Shown here: positions 18,175-25,621 of the stretch, one piece after another
Layout of the letters: each line of letters opens with the position of its first letter
Numbering within the stretch: position 1 is the stretch's first letter
Assembly: GCA_964451785.1 (NCBI GenBank)
Contig: CAYVJG010000036.1
Coordinates: forward strand, 1 to 27,802
From: JAJYSO01 sp964451785
Lineage (GTDB): Bacteria; Bacteroidota; Bacteroidia; Flavobacteriales; Flavobacteriaceae
Reading direction: 5' to 3'
DNA: 27,802 nt
Notes under the pieces: model-generated
What the model was told of the DNA's origin: nothing
Seen by the model: only the letters and a program-made list of their open reading frames with translations
The model's database searches: none
Program-made: the position numbers and the translations under genes

Positions 18175-18645
18175 ATGGCCTATTATGGTATCGTTTTAAT
18201 TGCTCATTCTTGGGGACGCTGGCTGGTCATCATTTTATTACTGATGTCAATAGTTAGAGCTTTTCAAGGCTGGTTAGCTCATCAATCAATTGGTCGTTTT
18301 GATCATTTACTTAATCGGTTTACTCTAGGAGCGCTTTACGGTCAAATGCTAATGGGATACTATTTGTATCTACACAGCCCTATTGTCGATTATTTTTTAC
18401 AGCATATTAAGGAGAGTATTCCACAAACACAGCTGCGGTTTTGGGGAATGGAGCATATCACAGCTATGACATTTTCGATTCTTATTCTCAGTATAGGAAG
18501 TTATAGAGCTTTTCACAAAACTGAAGACCAGAAAAAATTTAAAACTTTAGCCTTGTGGTTTAGCTTTGCTTTTATCATTATTTTTTGCACTATTCCATGG
18601 TCTTTTTCTCCTTTTACTGCTCGACCTGATTTTAGAGGGTTTTAG
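18175..18645 (+). CDS. Four-helix membrane protein, cytochrome b-like
   Basis: A 156-residue inner-membrane protein with four hydrophobic helices (about 5-27, 45-67, 93-113 and 123-141). Histidines inside or next to helices (H11 in LIAHSWGRW, H44, H94 in GMEHITAM, H114) could be heme ligands, and similar short flavobacterial proteins are often annotated as cytochrome b. There is no CxxCH motif or other clear cofactor signature, so heme binding is a suggestion only. The C-terminus ends with PWSFSPFTARPDFRGF. It diverges from gltB and is followed by a hairpin and the 75-bp palindromic repeat. Confidence 0.65.
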   Translation: MAYYGIVLIAHSWGRWLVIILLLMSIVRAFQGWLAHQSIGRFDHLLNRFTLGALYGQMLMGYYLYLHSPIVDYFLQHIKESIPQTQLRFWGMEHITAMTFSILILSIGSYRAFHKTEDQKKFKTLALWFSFAFIIIFCTIPWSFSPFTARPDFRGF

Positions 18646-18664
18646 TGCCCTACCAAGGCTGCCA

Positions 18665-18685
18665 TCTTCTTTGTAACAAAGAAGA
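18665..18685 (+). terminator. Hairpin after the membrane-protein gene, possible terminator
   Basis: TCTTCTTTGT (18665-18674) and ACAAAGAAGA (18676-18685) are perfect 10-bp inverted arms around a single base, 20 bp past the stop at 18645. In RNA a few central bases would open as the loop. No T-run follows, so intrinsic termination would be weak. Confidence 0.4.
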
Positions 18686-18698
18686 CACAAGAAGAGTG

Positions 18699-18773
18699 AT
18701 ACGGAAGTGACATTCAAAATGGACCAATCTTCCTGTTAAAATATTTAGTCTATTTTAAAAATCATTTCCGTAT
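18699..18773. repeat. 75-bp palindromic element containing repeat copy 2
   Basis: The left arm (18699-18727, starting ATACGGAAGTGAC) and right arm (18745-18773, ending ATTTCCGTAT) are inverted repeats matching at 23 of 29 positions around a 17-nt spacer. The right arm is nearly identical (28/29) to the copy at 57-85 and its end matches 27783-27802 at 20/20. It sits between the membrane-protein gene and the cysI terminator, outside any gene. The layout resembles a REP/MITE-type element or a remnant with terminal inverted repeats; no transposase is near. Confidence 0.75.
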
Positions 18774-18804
18774 TACTGTATTTAGCAGAAATAAAAACAG
18801 CCAA

Positions 18805-18840
18805 AAAATGCCCAGAGACCTACTGTTATCTGGGCATTTT
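18805..18840 (-). terminator. Terminator of the cobA-cysG-cysJ-cysI operon
   Basis: Perfect 12-bp arms AAAATGCCCAGA (18805-18816) and TCTGGGCATTTT (18829-18840) around a 12-nt loop. On the minus strand the stem is followed by a run of six T (18803-18808 region). It begins 24 bp after the cysI stop codon and is nearly symmetric, so it may also stop plus-strand readthrough from the membrane-protein gene. Confidence 0.92.
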
Positions 18841-18864
18841 ATAGTAAAGATTATTTTTAGAATT

Positions 18865-20544
18865 TTACAAAGATACTACGCCTTTGCGGTGCACAAAATC
18901 ACCAAAGTGCTCTCCGTTTGTGCGTTCTTGCGCATAACTGTTAATCATAGGCGTCAATTCAGCTAAAATATCTTTTTCAGTCAACATTTCTTTATATAAA
19001 GTATTGAGGCGATCACCATTGTGACTAGCCCCTAAGTAGAGGTTATACTTCCCTATAGATCGCCCTATGAGCCCTATTTCTCCCAATCGTGATCTTGCAC
19101 ACCCATTGGGGCATCCCGTCATACGTATCGTGATTTCATCATCAGCTAAATCATTCTCTTTCATAACAACATCTAGTTTATCAACTAGATACGGCAGATA
19201 GCGTTCAGACTCAGCAAAAGCTAAACCACAGGTATTTAAGGCCACACAAGCCATTGAACTTTTGCGCAGTCCTGTTAATGATTCTTTATTGAGTACCCCG
19301 TATTTATTTAAGGTATCTTCTATTATTTGCTTGTGTTGTTCTTCAACATTAGCGATAATCAAATTTTGATTGCCTGTCAATCTGAAATCTCCTTGGTGAA
19401 TTTTCGCCACTTCTCTCAGCGCCTCTTTTATAAGGTATCCCGGTTTGTCTTTTACGCGTCCATGTTCAACAAACAAGGTGTAAAACCACTTGTTATTAGT
19501 TCCTTTAAGCCATCCATATTGATCGCCATTAGTCGTAAAATGGAATGGTTTAGCGGCTTCTAATTCGCGTCCTAATCGCTTGTGCAGTTCATCTACAAAC
19601 CAGTCTAAGCCCCTGTGTGCAATGGTGTATTTTAAACGGGCATGTTTGCGCTCTTTTCTATTGCCAAAATCACGTTGTATTTCAACAATAGTTTTAGAGA
19701 CTTCAACAATATCTTCAGGTTTTATAAACCCGATGACATCAGCCAAACGCGGAAAAGTGGTGTCATCACCAAAAGTAGCCCCCATACCCCCGCCAACAGT
19801 AACATTAAATCCTTTTAACTGCCCATTTTCTTCAATGGTAATAAATCCTAAATCACTGGCATAAATATCAATATCGTTATTAGGCGGCGTAGCGATCCCT
19901 ATTTTAAATTTTCGAGGTAAGTAACGTTTTGTATAGAGTGGTTCCTCGTCTTCTTTTGTGGTTTTGACTTGTTCTTTGTCTAGCCAGATTTCATAATAAG
20001 CCTGCGACTTAGGTTTAAAGTATTCGCTGAGCGTGTTGGCATAGTTAAACACCTCTTGATACACCTCGGATTGGTAAGGATTAGGATTACACATCACATT
20101 TCTATTCACATCGCCACAAGCTGCAATTGTGCTCATTAATGCCTTATTAATGTCGATCATTGAGGCTTTGAGGTTACGCTTTAAAATGCCGTGAAGTTGA
20201 AAAGATTGTCGCGTAGTCAACTTCATGGTATTATTACCGTATTGCGTTGAAATGCCGTCAAGCGCCAACCATTGATCGGTTGTCACTACGCCTCCGGCTG
20301 CTCTGACACGTACAAAAAATTGATAAAGCGGTTCTAACTTTTGTCTTTTGCGCTCTTTGATTAAATCTCTATCGTGCTGTTGATAGGAACCGTGAAATTT
20401 TAATATTTTCACATCGTCATGAGGAAGCGCTCCGGTAAGGGGATTGTTTAGCGCTTCTTTGATATGTGCTCGTAAATAGTTGCTTTCTTCTTTTAGAAAT
20501 TCATCAGCTGAGACGTCTTCCTTTTTTAAAATATGAATTGCCAT
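18865..20544 (-). CDS. cysI: Sulfite reductase (NADPH) hemoprotein beta subunit
   Basis: CysI reduces sulfite to sulfide by six electrons using siroheme coupled to a [4Fe-4S] cluster. The cluster cysteines are C433, C439 (ACVALNTCGLAFAE), C478 and C482 (TGCPNGCARS), one residue off the E. coli numbering. The protein has 559 residues against 570 in E. coli, with both nitrite/sulfite reductase ferredoxin-like halves and siroheme-binding stretches (LTTRQSFQLHGI, RLTGNQNL) present. It is the last gene of the operon, 9 bp after cysJ, followed by a strong terminator. The NADPH-type reductase is supported by the adjacent flavoprotein subunit. Confidence 0.96.
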   Translation of the reverse strand: MAIHILKKEDVSADEFLKEESNYLRAHIKEALNNPLTGALPHDDVKILKFHGSYQQHDRDLIKERKRQKLEPLYQFFVRVRAAGGVVTTDQWLALDGISTQYGNNTMKLTTRQSFQLHGILKRNLKASMIDINKALMSTIAACGDVNRNVMCNPNPYQSEVYQEVFNYANTLSEYFKPKSQAYYEIWLDKEQVKTTKEDEEPLYTKRYLPRKFKIGIATPPNNDIDIYASDLGFITIEENGQLKGFNVTVGGGMGATFGDDTTFPRLADVIGFIKPEDIVEVSKTIVEIQRDFGNRKERKHARLKYTIAHRGLDWFVDELHKRLGRELEAAKPFHFTTNGDQYGWLKGTNNKWFYTLFVEHGRVKDKPGYLIKEALREVAKIHQGDFRLTGNQNLIIANVEEQHKQIIEDTLNKYGVLNKESLTGLRKSSMACVALNTCGLAFAESERYLPYLVDKLDVVMKENDLADDEITIRMTGCPNGCARSRLGEIGLIGRSIGKYNLYLGASHNGDRLNTLYKEMLTEKDILAELTPMINSYAQERTNGEHFGDFVHRKGVVSL

Positions 20545-20553
20545 GTTGTGTTT

Positions 20554-22371
20554 TTAGTAAACGTCAGTTTGGTAACGTTTGTTTTTTTGAAGTTCTTTAA
20601 TGTATGTTTTAGCTTGATCTTCGCTCTTATTCCCAAAACGTTGAATAATCTGAAGTAGAGCCGCATTGACATCTTTAGCCATGTGATCCTTGTCGCCACA
20701 GACATAAAAATGAGCGCCTTCTTCTAACCATTGAAATAATTCTTCTCCGCGTTCCAACATTTTGTGTTGCACATAAATCTTTTCTTCTTGATCGCGTGAA
20801 AAGGCAACATCTAAATAAGTCAATAGACCTTCTTTTTTATAATTTAACCACTCTGTTTGGTATAAAAAATCAGTTGTAAAATGTTGGTCGCCAAAAAATA
20901 ACCATGATTTCCCCGGGTTTTCCTGTGTATCGCGCTCTTGAATAAAGGATCTAAAAGGAGCTACTCCTGTGCCAGGACCTACCATTATAATTGGGGTTTG
21001 TGGTTTTTCAGGTAATTTAAACTGACTATTTGGGTCAATAAATACTTTAACTTTACCATCTATCTGAATGCGATCAGCAATAAACGAAGAACATTGCCCT
21101 TCTTTTTGACGGTTATGAGCTGTATAACGCACGGCTGACACTAAAATATGTACCTCATCACCTACTTCTTCTTGACTAGAAGCTATAGAATACATCCTTG
21201 GCATATTTTTTCGTAAAATAGAAACAAATTCTTGTGGGGTAAATTCATAAGTTTCTTCTTGTATCAAATCGAGCATATCTCGTCCGTACAAATAGTTGTG
21301 TAAAGCTTGTTTATCCAGATGAAGTAAGTTGTCGTTTCCTGAAAGTTCTGCGTATTTTTTTAATGAATTAGATGTAAGAATAGTTAATTCATAATCTGAT
21401 AGCAGTGCAGATTTCAAGTCTTTATCGCCTAAATGGGTAGATACAATTTCTTGCCCTGAAAACTTAAGTGCCTGTAAAATTTCATCGACTAGTTGCTCAT
21501 TGTTAAGTGCGTAAACCCCTAAAGCATCCCCGGCCTGATAACGCAGTTGCGAATCCGCTAAATCCAATTCTAGGTGAACCGTTTCTTTATTAGAGTCGCG
21601 TCCATTCAAATTGATTTTTTCTAATACCGTAGCTGGAAAGGGATTCTTTTTAGTATAAGTAGCTGGCGATTGAGCCGTGGATAAACCTATAACAGAAGCA
21701 GGCGTATCAGTTTGGAAAGGCAAATCAGGAGTAGTCTCAAGAGTAAACAAAGCACTAACATCTTCAATCCAAGCTTCATAATTATCTTCGTAATCAACAT
21801 CACAGTCGATGCGTTCTTTTAAGCGTTGTCCTCCTTTTTCGGCTAATATCGCGTCAAAATCTTTACCTGTTTGACAAAAATCAGTATAAGATGAATCGCC
21901 TAAAGCTAAGACACTATAGGAAAGATGATTTAACTGCGGGGCACGCTTACCTTGCAAAAACGACAACAAGTCTTCTGCTTGTACCGGTGGATCTCCTTCT
22001 CCATCTGTACTGACAATAATCAGGAGTTGGGTTATCGTTTTTAAATTTTTGGTTTTAAACACATCCATACCCTGCACTTTTGTTTCTCGTCCCAGCTCTT
22101 GCAAACGCTTAGCCGCAGCATGAGCCAAGTTTTCACTATTGCCAGTGTGTGTACCGAAGAGGATCCAAATAGGTTCTGTTGATGGCAGGCTTACAGCCTG
22201 TTCTGACACCTGTGTTTCCACTGAATTATCGTGTAAAAACACGCCTATTCCGGCCAAGTATCCATTGAGCCATTGTATTTGATTTGGGTCTAATCCCGGC
22301 AATAGATCGTGTAATTGTTTAGCTTGCACTTCTGTGAAAGGCCCGCTTTTTAAACTTGTTTTCCAGTTCAT
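20554..22371 (-). CDS. cysJ: Sulfite reductase (NADPH) flavoprotein alpha subunit
   Basis: CysJ passes electrons from NADPH through FAD and FMN to CysI. Domains in order: a short N-terminal helix region (1-60), a flavodoxin-like FMN domain (about 68-210, with ILFGTHTGNSENLA and STDGEGDPP), a connecting and FAD-binding domain (about 240-455, with RMYSIASS at 392-399 and the GQCSSFIADR segment), and a ferredoxin-reductase-type NADPH domain (about 458-605, with GPGTGVAPFRSF at 465-476 and YVCGDKDHMAKDV). It ends in a C-terminal tyrosine, as is usual for this reductase group. The length of 605 is close to E. coli CysJ (599). It lies 2 bp after the siroheme gene, so translation is probably coupled. 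Confidence 0.95.
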   Translation of the reverse strand: MNWKTSLKSGPFTEVQAKQLHDLLPGLDPNQIQWLNGYLAGIGVFLHDNSVETQVSEQAVSLPSTEPIWILFGTHTGNSENLAHAAAKRLQELGRETKVQGMDVFKTKNLKTITQLLIIVSTDGEGDPPVQAEDLLSFLQGKRAPQLNHLSYSVLALGDSSYTDFCQTGKDFDAILAEKGGQRLKERIDCDVDYEDNYEAWIEDVSALFTLETTPDLPFQTDTPASVIGLSTAQSPATYTKKNPFPATVLEKINLNGRDSNKETVHLELDLADSQLRYQAGDALGVYALNNEQLVDEILQALKFSGQEIVSTHLGDKDLKSALLSDYELTILTSNSLKKYAELSGNDNLLHLDKQALHNYLYGRDMLDLIQEETYEFTPQEFVSILRKNMPRMYSIASSQEEVGDEVHILVSAVRYTAHNRQKEGQCSSFIADRIQIDGKVKVFIDPNSQFKLPEKPQTPIIMVGPGTGVAPFRSFIQERDTQENPGKSWLFFGDQHFTTDFLYQTEWLNYKKEGLLTYLDVAFSRDQEEKIYVQHKMLERGEELFQWLEEGAHFYVCGDKDHMAKDVNAALLQIIQRFGNKSEDQAKTYIKELQKNKRYQTDVY

Positions 22372-22373
22372 GT

Positions 22374-22997
22374 TTATCGGTTTAGCTTAGTGTGAGGAAT
22401 ATTTTCTGCCATGACAGCAGTAATTTCATTTAATCGTTTTACTTTATAAGAAAAATTGCCTTTTAACGCATCTCTAATTTGCTTTAAATCTTTTAGTACA
22501 GTTTCAATCTCATCAGGCAAGGCACTGGTCAATAACTCACGCATGCGCTTAGCTAATGTTGGCGACTGACCATTGGTTGAAATGGCTATTTTTAAATTGC
22601 CTTTTTGCACGATGCTCCCTAAATAAAAATCGCAAAGCTCAGGTGTATCGGCTACATTAACCAGTAGATGACAAGCTTTTGCTTTGTGGTATATTTCTTC
22701 ATTTACTGCGGAATCATTTGTGGCGATAATAACAATATTCTTATGCTGAAAATGCGTTGTAGAAAAAGCAGTTTCCTGAAGACAGACATACGGATAATGC
22801 ATTGCCATTTGCTTGATTTCAGGAAGAATAGTTTTCCCTACTAATGTAATGGGGGCCATAGGGGCGTTTGCTAACAATGCCGATAGCTTTTCTAAACCCA
22901 CCTTTCCACCACCTACAATAAGTGTTTGTTGTTTTTCAATCTTAAAAAAAACAGGAAAAAGTGTGTTTCGAGACGGGGTTTGTAACTCGTTAATCAT
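22374..22997 (-). CDS. Precorrin-2 dehydrogenase / sirohydrochlorin ferrochelatase (CysG N-terminal type)
   Basis: This enzyme oxidises precorrin-2 to sirohydrochlorin with NAD and inserts iron to give siroheme, the CysI cofactor. The 207 residues correspond to the N-terminal half of CysG or to Met8p: a Rossmann NAD site (TLIVGGGKVGLEKL, 25-38), the NVAD segment with D117 at the position of the catalytic aspartate, and the ISTNGQSPTLAKRMRELL segment (139-156) followed by the dimerisation helices. The methyltransferase half is a separate gene 6 bp upstream, so the CysG fusion of enterobacteria is split here. Gaps of 6 and 2 bp to its neighbours show one tight operon. Confidence 0.92.
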   Translation of the reverse strand: MINELQTPSRNTLFPVFFKIEKQQTLIVGGGKVGLEKLSALLANAPMAPITLVGKTILPEIKQMAMHYPYVCLQETAFSTTHFQHKNIVIIATNDSAVNEEIYHKAKACHLLVNVADTPELCDFYLGSIVQKGNLKIAISTNGQSPTLAKRMRELLTSALPDEIETVLKDLKQIRDALKGNFSYKVKRLNEITAVMAENIPHTKLNR

Positions 22998-23003
22998 GAT
23001 TTA

Positions 23004-23795
23004 TCAAATTGATAGTGAAAGCAATTGTTGTGAATAGTCTGTATGTTGATGTACAGTAGCGTAATGTTTAACGGCCTCACCGATAATGAGTAAGCCGGGA
23101 CCAGTTGTCGTTTTTTGATTCAATTGTTCTTCTATCGTGTTAACTCTTCCAATTATAATTTCCTCATCAAGCTTACTGCCATTTATAATTACAGCTATAG
23201 GAAGTTGCGCTTTTCCGGCTGCTTTATAAATTTCTGTTATTTTAGTTAACTTGCGCATGCCCATTAAAATCACCGCTGTGGCTTTAGTTTGTGCAGCCTT
23301 ATACACATCAGCACTCACTTTACGATCTGAAGTTGTACCGGTTAACACCCAAAAACTTTCATTCTCACCTCTAGTAGTCAACGGAATTTTATGGAGGGCT
23401 GGCAAAGCTGTTGCGCTCGTTAACCCAGGAATGACAAGTGTTTCAATATTAAATTTTTCAGCATAAGCTAGCTCTTCATAACCTCTGCCAAACACAAAGG
23501 GATCTCCGCCTTTGAGTCTTACAACATCGCCATGAGAAAGCGCGTATTGTACAATCAATTCATTTATCTCTTCTTGTTTGTAAGCGTGATTTCCGGATCG
23601 TTTTCCAACAAAGTGCATAATAGCATCAGCTGATGCAAAGTCTAAAGTTTCGGGTTGCACCAATGCGTCATACAATATAACCTTTGCTTTTTGTAAGGCT
23701 TTAACCGCTTTAAGGGTTAATAATTCGGGATCACCCGGCCCCGCCCCTATTAAGGTAAATCGCGGGCTTATCTCTGATGGAAAACTTGATAACAT
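23004..23795 (-). CDS. cobA: Uroporphyrinogen-III C-methyltransferase (SUMT)
   Basis: SUMT methylates uroporphyrinogen III twice with SAM to form precorrin-2, the branch point to siroheme and cobalamin. Diagnostic motifs are GAGPGDPELLTLKA (17-30), the VRLKGGDPFVFGRG signature (92-105), PGLTSATALPALHKIPLTTR, and the VILMGM segment. The protein has 263 residues, the usual size for a stand-alone SUMT. Here it leads an operon with ferrochelatase and sulfite reductase, so it serves siroheme supply; no cobalamin genes are nearby. The promoter candidate and a perfect inverted repeat lie 50-110 bp upstream. Confidence 0.95.
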   Translation of the reverse strand: MLSSFPSEISPRFTLIGAGPGDPELLTLKAVKALQKAKVILYDALVQPETLDFASADAIMHFVGKRSGNHAYKQEEINELIVQYALSHGDVVRLKGGDPFVFGRGYEELAYAEKFNIETLVIPGLTSATALPALHKIPLTTRGENESFWVLTGTTSDRKVSADVYKAAQTKATAVILMGMRKLTKITEIYKAAGKAQLPIAVIINGSKLDEEIIIGRVNTIEEQLNQKTTTGPGLLIIGEAVKHYATVHQHTDYSQQLLSLSI

Positions 23796-23845
23796 GAATA
23801 ACTATTTTAACTACTGATTATATACTGTAAGTTTATTTAATCTTT

Positions 23846-23870
23846 TAATCCTATAGGTTTAATAGGATTA
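23846..23870. promoter_or_regulatory. Perfect inverted repeat at the sulfite-reduction operon promoter, candidate operator
   Basis: TAATCCTAT (23846-23854) and ATAGGATTA (23862-23870) are perfect 9-bp arms around a 7-nt spacer. On the minus strand it starts two bases after the predicted -7 box (23873-23880), covering the expected transcription start. A regulator bound here would block initiation. A related sequence sharing TATAGGTTTnATA occurs at 24020-24032. Confidence 0.55.
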
Positions 23871-23872
23871 TG

Positions 23873-23904
23873 CAAACGTATAAACAGTTATCAAAATATA
23901 CAAG
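23873..23904 (-). promoter_or_regulatory. Promoter of the cobA-cysG-cysJ-cysI operon
   Basis: On the minus strand CTTG (23901-23904) precedes TACGTTTG (23873-23880) by 20 bp. This is an exact TAnnTTTG -7 box with a TTG -33 at the accepted spacing, about 78 nt before the cobA start codon. Confidence 0.6.
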
Positions 23905-24433
23905 AGAAATGAAAAAGTTTTTTTAAAATAAATTTATCGTTTAACACTACAATCGATTTTAATTCAATAAAAACTATCTATCTACCTTATTATAAGCGTG
24001 TTGTGAGTTTTTAAATTTCTATAGGTTTCATAAATTTAACACCGATTATTGTCGCAAACAACAAACGATGTTAAAAAAATCAGCAAAATAAAATAAGGAC
24101 TATGTTGTTTTAGGTAGCGAAAACTGAAGTTACTGTTTTTGGAATGCTGTTTAACGGCTAGTTTGATTTCATTTAGTACAAGTCAATACCTACGACAGTG
24201 GCAAATCGGGATCGATTCATCTAAACTAGTGTTCGAGATTAGAATTATATTTCCTTTCGAGGTTCTGAAGAATTGGCATTGGCCCATCGGACCAGTGACC
24301 GACCTTAGCTTATTACGCCTTTTCGGGGTAAAACGCATGCGCTTTTAACTAACAGCTACAGCTACACCAAAACTGCGTTCAATTGATTTTGAATTGTAGT
24401 GCCCAAGCTAGCCTTATCAAGTGCTAATAGGAA
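23905..24433. other. Gene-free region between the cys operon and the YD-repeat lipoprotein
   Basis: No confident gene. The first 200 bp are AT-rich and hold a second operator-like element: arms TTAAATTT (24011-24018) and AAATTTAA (24032-24039) enclosing CTATAGGTTTCAT. This overlaps a possible minus-strand -7 box TAAATTTA (24031-24038), with a TTG 20 bp further upstream. From about 24110 to 24420 the base composition rises in G/C and hairpins appear, for example GGCATTGG (24275-24282) with CCAGTGACC (24292-24300, one bulged A), and CGCATGCG (24334-24341) flanked by AAAA and CTTTT. A 69-codon open frame (24139-24348, plus) has no recognisable homology. The segment could be an RNA gene, a leader, or a decayed gene. 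Confidence 0.4.
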
Positions 24434-25327
24434 TTAATCGTGAAAATAATCGATTTGTCTTTCGGTAATATAATCAGCTTCACCATTACTATATTCAATA
24501 CGCTGAATCCAATTTTGATGATGATCAAATTTATAGGTATAGGTCAAGGTTTTAAGTAAATCTGCGTCAGATCCGTATTTTTTTAGTTGGGTAAGCAGTC
24601 CTTTATCGTCATAACTATACTCCCTTTTTTTAGAGATACTTCCATCAAGCTCATACCAAACACTTTCTATTAATTGATTAGTACGGTTATAGGTATTTAC
24701 TTTTCTAGTCTCTAAACTTCCATCTGAACTGTATAAAAAATGGTATCTCAATTCTCCTTTTTTACCGTACAGATTGACCTGACGCCTCAACAGTTCGCCA
24801 TATGGTGTATAAATATTAATCGTCTCACGTCGTCCTTCTTCTTTATAGGTATAACTCCAAGCTTCTAAAAGTTGACCGTTAGATTTATACCAATACCAAA
24901 CTTGCTCATTTATTTTTCCACGCTCATTGTATTCAATGTTTCGCTTTTTCTCTAGTTTTCCATCAGCGCTATAAGTGAGTACCTGCTGTTTTTTTCCTGC
25001 TGAATTATAAGTATACCTGTTTTTGTTCAGCAAATCCTGATGCGCATTATAAATGTATTCTACTGCTTTGTGCCCAAGGCTATCATAATTTATTTTAGTG
25101 TTCTTTTTAGAAGAATTTACAACGATATCGCCTGTTTTTAGAATTCCAAAATCATCAACAGCCTTATAGGAAGCTGACTTTAAGACCTTAATCTTACCGT
25201 GCAAGCTCGATTTGTGCCACTCCGTTTGAGGTATGCTAGCACAACTCGTAAAGAAAGTGATAACAGCAAGGCAAATCACTAGTTTAAAACTGAAGTAAAA
25301 AGTAGAGTTACAACGTGATAACACCAT
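24434..25327 (-). CDS. YD-repeat-like lipoprotein
   Basis: A 297-residue exported protein with a lipoprotein signal (hydrophobic segment then lipobox FFTSC, lipidated C29). From about residue 75 to 290 it is built from about eight to ten degenerate repeats of roughly 20-22 residues of the type YxYdxxGxLxxxxxY (for example RYTYNSAGKKQQ, EYNERGKINEQ, YSYDDKGLLTQ). Such YD/RHS-like or MORN-like repeats form extended beta structures. Function is unknown; no RHS toxin core, secretion partner or immunity gene is adjacent. An exact -7 box lies 83 nt upstream. It does not overlap any other gene and its codon use looks like its neighbours'. Confidence 0.7.
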   Translation of the reverse strand: MVLSRCNSTFYFSFKLVICLAVITFFTSCASIPQTEWHKSSLHGKIKVLKSASYKAVDDFGILKTGDIVVNSSKKNTKINYDSLGHKAVEYIYNAHQDLLNKNRYTYNSAGKKQQVLTYSADGKLEKKRNIEYNERGKINEQVWYWYKSNGQLLEAWSYTYKEEGRRETINIYTPYGELLRRQVNLYGKKGELRYHFLYSSDGSLETRKVNTYNRTNQLIESVWYELDGSISKKREYSYDDKGLLTQLKKYGSDADLLKTLTYTYKFDHHQNWIQRIEYSNGEADYITERQIDYFHD

Positions 25328-25409
25328 GTTTAATTTTGTGCAAGATAAATGATAATCAGTTAAATTTTATTAATTTCAAATAGCTCAACTCCGCTATCAG
25401 AAGGACTTA

Positions 25410-25417
25410 CAAAGATA
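25410..25417 (-). promoter_or_regulatory. Promoter -7 element of the YD-repeat lipoprotein
   Basis: On the minus strand TATCTTTG matches TAnnTTTG exactly, 83 nt before the start codon at 25327. No TTG at the ideal upstream distance is seen. Confidence 0.4.
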
Positions 25418-25573
25418 CAAACAAATTCTAGCTATAACAGGTTTAAGCTTAAATATATCGAATTACAATTTATCAGTTAGGCAAGTTTGATCAATACAAG
25501 TTAACTTCATCGACAACTTACTAGCGCCGTCTTTCATAAAAAAAATCACTGCTATTTCAAAAAACAGTGTATG

Positions 25574-25603
25574 TTTGTCAAAAACCGCACATCATGTATT
25601 TTG
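25574..25603 (+). promoter_or_regulatory. Promoter of the S46 peptidase gene
   Basis: TTTG (25574-25577), a 19-bp spacer, then TATTTTG (25597-25603). The spacing fits the Bacteroidota consensus and the -7 box lacks one base. The ATG is 18 nt downstream, giving a very short leader. Confidence 0.5.
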
Positions 25604-25621
25604 TGCCTTTAAAAATTATTT

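Noticed and set aside
24220..24260. A tRNA T-arm-like GTTCGAGAT sequence
   Set aside because: No acceptor, D or anticodon stems could be fitted around it on either strand.
24139..24348. A 69-codon plus-strand open frame in the gap before the YD-repeat gene
   Set aside because: No homology, signal or convincing promoter; kept only as part of the unexplained region, not called as a gene.
25550..25580. CACTG/CAGTG inverted repeat upstream of the S46 peptidase
   Set aside because: Five-base arms with a 13-nt loop in AT-rich DNA are too weak to claim as a site.
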